From the NCBI GenBank assembly GCA_017404585.1, contig JAFRCB010000308.1:1-14442 (forward strand): a stretch of 14,442 nt of DNA, given 5' to 3'. Within the stretch, counting starts at the first letter, position 1, and each line of letters opens with the position of its first letter. Shown here piece by piece: positions 1-5,866 of the stretch. This DNA is from Lachnospiraceae bacterium. GTDB taxonomy: Bacteria > Bacillota > Clostridia > Lachnospirales > Lachnospiraceae. A program made the position numbers and the translations under genes. The notes under the pieces are model-generated. The model saw nothing but the letters and a program-made list of their open reading frames with translations, searched no databases and was not told the origin of the DNA.

Positions 1-298
1 CTCTTGTCCTTCAATTCTTGAAAGGCATCGATTTTTGGATTTCTCGGGTTTTTTGCTGCCTTTTGTCCTTGGGGTCATGTCCTTCAATTCTTGAAAGGCA
101 TTGATTTTTAGATTTCTTGGGCTTTTTGCTGCCTTTCGTCCTTGGGCTCTTGTCCTTCAATTCTTGAAAGGCAACGATTTTTGGATTTCTCGGGTTTTTT
201 GCTGCCTTTCGTCCTTTGGCTCTTGTAAACTATCTTGTCAAAGGCAGCTAATATGCCCTGGTTTCATGATTTTTGCTGCCTTTCGCTTTGAGATAAAA
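1..298. repeat. Tandem array of 73-nt hairpin units (left array)
   Basis: Three near-identical units begin at 7, 80 and 153 with TCCTTCAATTCTTGAAAGGC, so the period is exactly 73 nt. A fourth, diverged unit begins near 226, and bases 1-6 match the end of a preceding unit, so the array continues leftward out of the window. Each unit holds an AAAGGCA arm and, about 30 nt later, a TTTTTTGCTGCCTTT arm that can pair with it. The fourth unit (CAAAGGCAGC ... TTTTTGCTGCCTTTCG) resembles the units at the right end of the window most closely. Because 73 is not a multiple of three, the reading frame shifts at every unit, so coding is unlikely. The function is unknown. Confidence 0.9.
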
Positions 299-330
299 GA
301 AGAAAGTATAATTAGTACGCGTAAGAAACG

Positions 331-543
331 ATAGGCAACACATTATATGCATTATAACACACAGAAGGGACCGCGTCCGATGTTTCCATGCAGAATTGCA
401 GCCCCTTTTTCATCCTTATTTCATATTAGAGTTATTTCTTCTGGCAGACAGGATCTGTAATCTCCAGTGACATTCTTACCGCTCGAAAGAACCAAGATTC
501 CCAAAGCATTCCCCTCACCCGGAAGAACCAGGATCTTACAAAA
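331..543. other. Intergenic spacer between left array and modA-type gene
   Basis: No gene is supported here. It lies downstream of the minus-strand ModA-type gene. The only structure seen is a short imperfect direct repeat, GAAAGAACCAAGATTC at 485-500 and GGAAGAACCAGGATCT at 521-536, 36 nt apart. No convincing Rho-independent terminator for the ModA-type gene was found. Confidence 0.5.
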
Positions 544-1551
544 TCACTCCACATCAGTATCAAAATAATACGCCTCGAAGATATCCTTCGCCTCGTCGCC
601 CGTCACGAACTTGACAAACTCAGCTGCGGCAGCCTTCTCAGCCTCGTCAGCCTCCTCATTCACGACCTGCGCGATCGGATAGATAACGTCTCCGGTGAGA
701 TCATAGCCGACGGTCTCAAGAATATCCAGCTGATCCTCATACCCGTAGGTGTCTGAATAGTAAGTCGTACCCACTTCGCAGGAAGCCTCCACGACAGCCG
801 CGAGGACCTTGGAGACGTTGCCCTGCTCGGAAATCTCAACTCCGCCGAGCGCGTCGGACACCTGCTGTGTCGTGATATCAGACGCTGCATCGACCTCATA
901 GCCAGGAAGCAGACCGGAGTTGATCATGGCAACGCGGGTATAGCGCCCGACAGGGACGGAACCATCCGCGAGAGCAATGCTGGAGGCTTTTGCGATATCG
1001 GAAAGGCCCGTCACAGCTGTACCGGAATCCTTGCGGGTGACGACGACGACCTGGTTGTTGACAACATTGGCGCGAGTTCCCTCCACAACCAGGCCATCCT
1101 CCTGCTCAAGCTTGTTCATCTGCTTCTGGGCGGCCGAGAAGAATACATCGCATGCGTAGCCCTCCTCGATCTGAGTCAGCAGCGTGCCGGAGCTGTCGGC
1201 ATTGTATGTGATTTTGATGTTAGGGTACTGCTCGTTGAAAGCAGCGGCAACTTCCTGCATGACTGTGTTCAGAGACGCGGCGATGAAGACCTGGATCTCG
1301 GTCTCCTCCCCGGCGAGAGCGGAGTTTCCTGCAGCTGAGGACTCAGCTGTTGCGTTTTCCGCTGCCCCAGATCCGGTGCTGTCCGCTGCCGCAGAATCGG
1401 CGCCTTTGGACTCGACCGCAGCAGCCGTGGACGCTGGCTCGGCTGCCGGCTCCGGCGTTCCGGGCTGAGCACCGGTTCCGGCCCCTCCACAGGCCACTAT
1501 CGAAAGCACCATGATGGATGCTGTAAGAATTGCTGTGATTTTCTTTTTCAC
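544..1551 (-). CDS. modA: Molybdate ABC transporter substrate-binding lipoprotein (ModA type)
   Basis: A 335-residue extracytoplasmic lipoprotein of the ModA periplasmic-binding-protein family, expected to capture molybdate or tungstate for an ABC importer. The N terminus has a lysine-rich start, a hydrophobic stretch and a lipobox ending in Cys21 (IVAC). Residues 22-82 form an Ala/Ser/Glu/Gly-rich linker. The binding domain starts near residue 85 with the typical IQVFIAASL segment and includes the CDVFFSAA segment near 134-141, then VGRYTR near 201. The GTG start at 1551 is chosen because AAAGGAG lies 7 nt upstream; an in-frame ATG 39 nt earlier lacks such a site and would put charged residues before the signal peptide. 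The gene follows the MoeA-like and ModE-like genes on the same strand, but after a 593-nt repeat-rich gap. No modB or modC is in the window. A different oxyanion ligand is possible. Confidence 0.88.
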   Translation of the reverse strand: MKKKITAILTASIMVLSIVACGGAGTGAQPGTPEPAAEPASTAAAVESKGADSAAADSTGSGAAENATAESSAAGNSALAGEETEIQVFIAASLNTVMQEVAAAFNEQYPNIKITYNADSSGTLLTQIEEGYACDVFFSAAQKQMNKLEQEDGLVVEGTRANVVNNQVVVVTRKDSGTAVTGLSDIAKASSIALADGSVPVGRYTRVAMINSGLLPGYEVDAASDITTQQVSDALGGVEISEQGNVSKVLAAVVEASCEVGTTYYSDTYGYEDQLDILETVGYDLTGDVIYPIAQVVNEEADEAEKAAAAEFVKFVTGDEAKDIFEAYYFDTDVE

Positions 1552-1604
1552 TGAATTTCTCCTTTCTAGTGTGATGCAGTAGAGAAGCAATAAGCATCAT
1601 TCCT

Positions 1605-1725
1605 ACTACCGTTTATTCATCGGATTTTCGGCAGAGGCAACAAATTCTTGATTCTATGAAGCATCTGCTTCCTTTGGTCTCGGCGAGCTTCATCAGGTCT
1701 TCGGCAGAAGCAGCAAAATCCTGCA
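1605..1725 (-). repeat. Degenerate copy of the 73-nt repeat family (middle locus)
   Basis: TTCGGCAGAGGCAAC begins at 1627 and TTCGGCAGAAGCAGC at 1700, again exactly 73 nt apart. On the minus strand the second reads GGATTTTGCTGCTTCTGCC followed by GAAGACCTGATGAAGCTC. This is nearly the same as the right-edge units, GGATTTTGCTGCTTCTGCC followed by GAAGACCCGATGAAACTC. The other unit is more eroded. The locus lies upstream of the ModA-type gene, reading in the direction of that gene. Confidence 0.75.
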
Positions 1726-1943
1726 TCTTACTGTCAGTGTAGCAAGTGAACTCGCCAACGCCCTGCGCCAAGTCCCGCAAACGAGACTCGAACTTCGTCC
1801 CGCTACCAATCTTCCATGCAACTTATTTTTCAAAACAACTCGCTATGAAATAAAAAAGCGCACGTTCTCGCATGCAGAATCTCCCAACATGGTACTCCTC
1901 GAAAACAGAAAGTCCGAAGACCGAAGGCCCTAGCCAAAGAGTC

Positions 1944-2048
1944 CGCAGCCACAAAGCACGCAGCCACAAAGCACGCAGCCACAAAACACGCAGCCACAAG
2001 ACACGCAGCCGCAAAACACGCAGCCACAAAGCACGCAGCCACAAAGCA
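1944..2048. repeat. 15-nt tandem repeat (minisatellite), seven units
   Basis: Seven consecutive units of CGCAGCCACAAAGCA with one to three substitutions each, followed by a decaying eighth unit that starts CGCCACCG. The 15-nt period keeps frame on both strands and yields artificial pentapeptide frames (RSHKA on plus; FVAAC or LWLRA on minus). The flanks show no ribosome binding site or conserved protein, so I treat it as a non-coding minisatellite. Confidence 0.85.
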
Positions 2049-2144
2049 CGCCACCGTAAATCCACTTCCGAAAATCCAGCTCCTTTATTTATTATGACGC
2101 ACGAAGAGCGAATTGTAAATAAAAACTATTCGCCTCTGATGATA

Positions 2145-3167
2145 TCATTTGCCAAATCCGCAGTTCGGGAATGTGCAGACCTTGCAATTCAGGCACAGGC
2201 CTCCCTCGCCGAGCAGATCTATGTCCGATTTTTCCAGCACCTCTCCCGCCATGATTCGCGGCAGCACGAGGTCGAAAATCGTCCGCTTCGCGTACATAAC
2301 GCAGCCCGGAAGGCCCATGATCGGGATATTGTTCTCACCTTTGTAGGCAAGCATGAACATAGCCCCGGGGAGGACCGGCGCACCGTAGGTAACGACCCGG
2401 TCCGCGACCTGCCCTATGGCATAGGTAGTCCTGTCATCCGGGTCAACGCTCATCCCGCCGGTGCACAGGATCATATCCGCACCCGCGTCGAGCAGCTTGT
2501 TAATGGCAGCGATCTCCATCGCGGAGTCGTCGCTTGAAATCTCATGGCCGATGATCTCCACGTCGAATTCCGAGAGCTTGTCGATAATCACCGGGGTAAA
2601 CGTATCCTTAATTCTTCCGTAGAATACCTCGTTGCCTGTCGTGACGATGCCGACTTTTTTGTGTGCAAATGGCAGCAGGCTGAAGATCGGTCCACCCGAA
2701 ACAGCCTCTTTGGCAGCCTCCATTTTCTGCTTCTCAATGATGAGCGGAATGACCCTCATTCCGGCAATTTTATCCCCTGCCTTTACCGCAAAGTTGCCGT
2801 GGCGCGACGCTATCATCATCTCGCCGAGGGAGTTGATGGCATTCAGTCTCTTTTTGTCAACTTTAAGGAGACCCGGACAGTCCGCGATGAGTTCGATTTT
2901 CCCCTCGCTGATATCTGAGGCGTGCATGTGCTCATTGATGGAGATGTCGCAGAGGACTTGCGCCGCGTCATTTTCATGCATCATGTTCTCGTTGACTTCC
3001 CAGATGTAGATCGTATCCTTTCCGACAGAAAGCAGGACCGGGATATCTTCCTCTGTGATGATATGTCCTTTTTTGAAGACCGGGCCCTTGCTCACGCCGC
3101 GGATGATTCTTGTGATGTCGTGGCAAAGCATCTGCCCGACGGCATCTTCTGTTCTCATTGATTTCAT
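2145..3167 (-). CDS. MoeA-like molybdopterin-binding protein with Cys-rich C-terminal tail
   Basis: A 340-residue cytoplasmic protein related to the molybdopterin-binding (MoaB/MogA/MoeA fold) family, probably acting in molybdenum cofactor maturation or delivery. The N-terminal half (1-165) resembles the MoeA-like linker region. The MoCF-binding domain runs from about 170 to 305, with VGIVTTGNEV (172-181), the glycine motif CTGGMSVDPDD (235-245) and GLPGCVMYAKRTIFD (285-299). The tail CLNCKVCTFPNC (325-336) has four cysteines and could bind metal or a cluster. Start at 3167: AAGGAG lies 10 nt upstream; an in-frame ATG at 3254 would read through a hairpin (3215-3243) and add a basic low-complexity stretch. 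The gene is 144 nt downstream of the ModE-like regulator on the same strand, which supports a shared molybdenum role. It is shorter than full-length MoeA, so catalytic molybdate insertion is not assured. Confidence 0.82.
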   Translation of the reverse strand: MKSMRTEDAVGQMLCHDITRIIRGVSKGPVFKKGHIITEEDIPVLLSVGKDTIYIWEVNENMMHENDAAQVLCDISINEHMHASDISEGKIELIADCPGLLKVDKKRLNAINSLGEMMIASRHGNFAVKAGDKIAGMRVIPLIIEKQKMEAAKEAVSGGPIFSLLPFAHKKVGIVTTGNEVFYGRIKDTFTPVIIDKLSEFDVEIIGHEISSDDSAMEIAAINKLLDAGADMILCTGGMSVDPDDRTTYAIGQVADRVVTYGAPVLPGAMFMLAYKGENNIPIMGLPGCVMYAKRTIFDLVLPRIMAGEVLEKSDIDLLGEGGLCLNCKVCTFPNCGFGK

Positions 3168-3214
3168 AGCCGTTGTTCTCCTTCGTACTTTTATCACTGC
3201 AGCCGGCGCCAAAC

Positions 3215-3243
3215 CCGAATTACGCTTTCGCTTCGTAATTCGG
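3215..3243 (-). promoter_or_regulatory. 10-bp perfect inverted repeat in the MoeA-like leader
   Basis: CCGAATTACG (3215-3224) and CGTAATTCGG (3234-3243) are perfect complements around a 9-nt loop. On the minus-strand transcript the loop contains GCGAAAGC, a potential small inner stem with a GAAA tetraloop. It lies between the ModE-like stop and the MoeA-like start. It is not followed by a T-run, so an attenuator, a processing site or a protein target is as likely as a terminator. No match to the molybdenum-cofactor riboswitch core was recognised by eye. Confidence 0.5.
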
Positions 3244-3311
3244 CCCTTGTGCATTCATTTCGCAGGGAAGAGCCGAGTCATTAAAAATTTCATTCCGCAG
3301 AGAAGACAGAG

Positions 3312-3680
3312 TCACGAAAAACTCATATCCCCGAACACCTTCTCATACTCCGCTATGGCGTAATCCTGAATGGATGCCTCAAGGTCCTTGTAGCGGCGGA
3401 TAACTTCGCGGCACGTATCGGTCAGAGCTGCCGCGCCGCCGTTCTTTCCTCCCTGCTGGCGGTCGACCAGCCTGCAGTTCAGAGCTTTCTCCGCCCGTGA
3501 TATCATTTTCCAGCCCTTGCTGTAAGAAATGCCGGTCGCCTCGCAGGCTCCGCGGACGGAACCAAGCCTGTCAATCTGCAGGAACAGGTTTATGGTCCCG
3601 GGGCCAAAGAACGGTTTCTCCCCCGCAAGCATCAATTTGACTGCCGGGCGCACGCCGCGGCCTCTGTCTAATTCTTCCAT
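3312..3680 (-). CDS. ModE-type winged helix-turn-helix regulator (N-terminal domain only)
   Basis: A 122-residue DNA-binding protein of the LysR-like HTH class found at the N terminus of ModE. The helix-turn-helix covers about residues 30-66 (GTINLFLQIDRLGSVRGACE, then SYSKGWKMI). It is followed by the typical ModE wing RQQGGKNGGAAALT (74-87) and a terminal helix. It lacks the molybdate-binding MOP/TOBE domains of full ModE, as is common for short Clostridia and archaeal members, so how it senses molybdate is not evident. The start at 3680 has AGGGGGA about 10 nt upstream. It is first in the minus-strand molybdenum block, where a regulator of molybdate uptake and cofactor genes is expected. 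The leader carries 15-nt repeats and a hairpin. Confidence 0.85.
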   Translation of the reverse strand: MEELDRGRGVRPAVKLMLAGEKPFFGPGTINLFLQIDRLGSVRGACEATGISYSKGWKMISRAEKALNCRLVDRQQGGKNGGAAALTDTCREVIRRYKDLEASIQDYAIAEYEKVFGDMSFS

Positions 3681-3725
3681 GCGCTTACTGTCCCCCTTAC
3701 TGTTTCAGTCTCCCGCAGCCGCTGT

Positions 3726-3763
3726 CAGAGCGGGCCATTATCATCGACGTCATGTCCGCTCTG
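3726..3763 (-). promoter_or_regulatory. 8-bp perfect inverted repeat in the modE-type leader
   Basis: CAGAGCGG (3726-3733) and CCGCTCTG (3756-3763) are perfect complements with a 22-nt loop, about 45 nt upstream of the ModE-type start codon. It may form a leader RNA hairpin or serve as an operator. Which one cannot be decided from sequence. Confidence 0.4.
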
Positions 3764-3770
3764 TGCAGCT

Positions 3771-3860
3771 CTGCTTCCTACAGTTCATATGCCTGTAGTT
3801 CTGCTGCCTGCTACCTCTGTCTCCTGCAATTCCGCTTTCTGCAGTTCTGCTTTCTGCGGT
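3771..3860. repeat. Degenerate 15-nt tandem repeat in the modE-type leader
   Basis: Six successive 15-mers begin at 3771, 3786, 3801, 3816, 3831 and 3846. They fit a loose consensus CTGCTTTCTGCAGTT; the last two are closest to it and the middle ones are eroded. The array lies between the proposed promoter (3894-3922) and the ModE-type start, so it would be transcribed as leader RNA. The same 15-nt period occurs in the repeat at 1944-2048, with a different consensus. Confidence 0.65.
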
Positions 3861-3893
3861 CTCCGTCTGCTGAAATCGTATAAGCAATTTCTC

Positions 3894-3922
3894 ATTATAT
3901 AGGAAAACACTCAAAATCGCAA
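3894..3922 (-). promoter_or_regulatory. Sigma-A-type promoter for the molybdenum block
   Basis: On the minus strand, TTGCGA (3922-3917) is followed after 17 nt by a perfect TATAAT (3899-3894). The predicted start of transcription is near 3887, giving a leader of about 200 nt before the ModE-type gene. Confidence 0.55.
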
Positions 3923-4048
3923 TCAGCGCGAGCATGCACATTTTACGGTCGAAACTCACATGGATAAATCCACATACTTCCATATGGGGCTCTCGCCGCA
4001 GATATTCGTGAGATTTTTAATGATGTTCAACAAATCCTCACATAATCG

Positions 4049-4057
4049 TGCTATATT
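4049..4057 (+). promoter_or_regulatory. Extended -10 promoter for the membrane protein gene
   Basis: TGCTATATT fits an extended -10 element (TGn followed by a TATAAT-like hexamer). It lies about 65 nt upstream of the start codon at 4123. The best -35 candidate, TTCAAC at 4026-4031, is 20 nt away, which is too far for a standard promoter, so the call rests on the extended -10. Confidence 0.35.
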
Positions 4058-4122
4058 GTAAGGCGAACGGAAAAAAGGGTTCCGTGTGATAACATTTGCA
4101 TCACGAAAAGGAGGGTATTATT

Positions 4123-4824
4123 ATGAGGGGTCTTCGTATTGTATCAAGAATCTATCTTTCGCTTGCCGCAATCGCAACTGCAGTCCTCTGGTTCTTCCCG
4201 TGGGTACAGATTAGAGAGGACATCGCCGGCGGCATGAGCAGTATCAACTCATTACTCCAATTGTTCATCACAGATGCCGAACAGTCTGCGGCAGTCGAAA
4301 AAGTTCTGTCCAAGACGGGCTTTTCGGCATTTGACCTGGAAAAGCTTTGCAAATCGCTCCACGCCTTCATAGGAGAGGCCAACGGCACATTCCTCGAATC
4401 TGTGGAAGAAGTTCGGAACGCGCAGCAATTCCTGCTCGGCTCCAGGATCGTGCTCATCGCACTGCTCTGCCTGGCTGTTTTCTTCGGATTTAGGGCAATG
4501 ACCAACCACTGCTTTGGCTATATCCTTTTCATCATAGCGGATGTCGTCGCGCTTGCCGGCGCAGCCATAACAGCGCTCACAATTAATGACAAGGTCGGGG
4601 CAGACGTGCTGGAATTCTCCTACTTTTTCTACGTGCTGGTCATTGTAGTTATTCTCAGCATCTTCTTCTGGGTCTTCGCCCAGATCTCGGGGCTTGCAAC
4701 GAGAAAGAATAAGCTCTATGTCTCCGAGAACGAAAAGCGGGCCAAGAGGACCGTTATGGTCATCTCGATCCTCATGTTCCTCCTCTGCTGCGCAGGCGGG
4801 GCCGCTTTATACTTCGTAATTTAA
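4123..4824 (+). CDS. Membrane protein of unknown function, five predicted helices
   Basis: A 233-residue integral membrane protein that I do not recognise. Hydrophobic helices are visible at about 9-29, 106-124, 131-153, 165-188 and 209-231. Between the first and second helices lies a polar domain of about 75 residues (30-105) with amphipathic segments, which could face outward, as the N terminus (MRGLRIVSR) is basic. A basic loop near 193-209 separates the last two helices. The start at 4123 follows AGGAGGG by 7-8 nt; an in-frame ATG nine codons upstream would place the ribosome binding site inside the gene. It is preceded by an extended -10 element and followed by a hairpin-rich spacer, so it is probably a single-gene unit. 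No catalytic motif was seen. Confidence 0.8.
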   Translation: MRGLRIVSRIYLSLAAIATAVLWFFPWVQIREDIAGGMSSINSLLQLFITDAEQSAAVEKVLSKTGFSAFDLEKLCKSLHAFIGEANGTFLESVEEVRNAQQFLLGSRIVLIALLCLAVFFGFRAMTNHCFGYILFIIADVVALAGAAITALTINDKVGADVLEFSYFFYVLVIVVILSIFFWVFAQISGLATRKNKLYVSENEKRAKRTVMVISILMFLLCCAGGAALYFVI

Positions 4825-4834
4825 GTCCAATACT

Positions 4835-4895
4835 TCGCCCGATGGGCGACGCAGTGACCTCACCCTGTGCTGACATCCGGGCGAGAGCTGTCGCC
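4835..4895 (+). other. GC-rich hairpins downstream of the membrane protein gene
   Basis: TCGCCC-GAT-GGGCGA (4835-4849) is a perfect 6-bp stem with a 3-nt loop, 11 nt after the stop codon. A second stem pairs GGCGA (4880-4884) with TCGCC (4891-4895). Neither is followed by a T-run, so they may stabilise the transcript's 3' end rather than terminate it. Confidence 0.4.
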
Positions 4896-4961
4896 AAAGT
4901 CCATTTGATTTGCAAAGACACGCTGATGGATTTTCAGCTAAATAACTTAACATCTGAAAAA

Positions 4962-4998
4962 AATACGCATCGCTTCCAATTACAGGGCGATGCGTATT
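4962..4998. terminator. 12-bp perfect inverted repeat; candidate minus-strand terminator or operator
   Basis: AATACGCATCGC (4962-4973) and GCGATGCGTATT (4987-4998) are perfect complements with a 13-nt loop. On the minus strand the stem runs into TTTTTTT, the form of a Rho-independent terminator. On the plus strand it is followed by AT-rich DNA containing TATAAT (4998-5003), which could be the -10 of the downstream phosphatase gene. The palindrome could therefore also be an operator. It ends about 110 nt before that gene. Confidence 0.5.
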
Positions 4999-5107
4999 AT
5001 AATTATAAGGACTCCTGATTTGACTATTCTGCGCCTTCGCAAAATTTCCTGCCGCACGGCTGCGATCCGTCGGAGGCTTTAATCTCACACAGACAACGAG
5101 GTAAAAA

Positions 5108-5866
5108 ATGAAAATAATTATCATTCGCCACGGCGACCCGGACTATGTGCACGATTCGCTGACACCCAGAGGTGACAAGGAAGCCCGGCTCCTTGCGGAA
5201 ATTATCGACTCCTACAATATTGATGCGTTCTACGTCTCCCCGCTCGGCAGGGCTCAGAGGACCGCTTCGTTCTCTTTGGAAAAGCTGGGTGCAAATGCAG
5301 AAACGCTCGACTGGCTCCGCGAATTCCCTCCACGCATAAAGCGGCCTGATCTGAGAGGCTCGCTGTCGTCCTGTGCCTGGGACTGGCGTCCGACGGACTG
5401 GACGAAGGTCCCTGAGTTCTACGACAGGGATCTGTGGTATACTCATCCGATCATGGAGGAAGCCCATGTGAAGGAAGCCGCGATCCACGTTCACGAAGGC
5501 CTCGACAGTCTGCTGGCAAAACACGGCTACGAACGTGAAGACCTCTACTATCGGGCTGTTCGCCCGAATCATGATACTATCGCTCTGGTCTGTCACTTCG
5601 GTGTTGAAATGGTCATCCTCGCCCATCTCATCGGCGTATCTCCGATGCCGCTTTGGCACGGATTTGTCGCCTCGCCGACAGCCATCACCCGGATCAGCAC
5701 GGAGGAGAGAGTCAAGGGGTTCGCAAGCTTCCGCATAAACGAGTTCGGTGCGACTCCCCATCTTCTGCTCGGAAACACGGAACCCTCCATGCGGGCCCGT
5801 TATATCGAGTGTTACGGTGATCCCGGGGATGGAGGGTTCGAAGCTGAAAAATCGTATATCTTATAA
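5108..5866 (+). CDS. Histidine phosphatase superfamily protein
   Basis: A 252-residue cytoplasmic protein of the phosphoglycerate-mutase-like histidine phosphatase family, which hydrolyses phosphomonoesters through a phosphohistidine. The catalytic RHG motif is at residues 7-9 with His8 as nucleophile. SPLGRAQRTA (44-53) supplies the phosphate-binding arginine region, and the second catalytic histidine is in VCHFG (His163). A segment of about 80 residues between these (80-155) is likely the cap that sets substrate preference; the substrate cannot be predicted. The start at 5108 follows GAGG by 6 nt. The stop overlaps the stop of the convergent antiporter gene by six bases. The upstream spacer holds a 12-bp palindrome next to a TATAAT. 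Confidence 0.88.
   Translation: MKIIIIRHGDPDYVHDSLTPRGDKEARLLAEIIDSYNIDAFYVSPLGRAQRTASFSLEKLGANAETLDWLREFPPRIKRPDLRGSLSSCAWDWRPTDWTKVPEFYDRDLWYTHPIMEEAHVKEAAIHVHEGLDSLLAKHGYEREDLYYRAVRPNHDTIALVCHFGVEMVILAHLIGVSPMPLWHGFVASPTAITRISTEERVKGFASFRINEFGATPHLLLGNTEPSMRARYIECYGDPGDGGFEAEKSYIL

Larger units (their letters stand above)
1552..2144. other. Repeat-rich intergenic region between MoeA-like and ModA-type genes
   Basis: 593 nt without a supportable gene. It holds a degenerate copy of the 73-nt repeat (about 1605-1725) and a 15-nt tandem repeat (1944-2048). The segment 1726-1930 shows no clear feature. Open frames crossing the 15-nt repeat give low-complexity pentapeptides on both strands and are judged non-coding. 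No strong promoter for the ModA-type gene was recognised, so whether it is co-transcribed with the upstream genes is open. Confidence 0.6.

Noticed and set aside
101..334. Small plus-strand protein in the left array
   Set aside because: The 73-nt period breaks frame at each unit and no ribosome binding site precedes it.
1760..1815. tRNA-like segment on the minus strand (AGTTCGAGTC, resembling a T-loop)
   Set aside because: The stem around the loop is only about four pairs, no acceptor stem closes at the expected distance, and no anticodon arm is visible upstream.
1823..2065. Minus-strand frames with LWLRA or FVAAC pentapeptide repeats
   Set aside because: These are artefacts of a 15-nt period; they have no start signals and no resemblance to true pentapeptide-repeat proteins.
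1872..2537. Long plus-strand open frame containing RSHKA repeats
   Set aside because: It is made by the 15-nt repeat and then runs antisense through the well-supported MoeA-like gene; there is no ribosome binding site.
3750..3983. Minus-strand 77-codon frame with a hydrophobic segment and 5-residue periodicity
   Set aside because: No convincing ribosome binding site; the proposed promoter for the molybdenum block lies inside it and the periodicity comes from the 15-nt repeats.
4084..4104. CRP-like site (TGTGAT ... ATCACG) upstream of the membrane protein gene
   Set aside because: The half-site spacing is off and it lies downstream of the proposed promoter, next to the ribosome binding site; it is probably chance symmetry.
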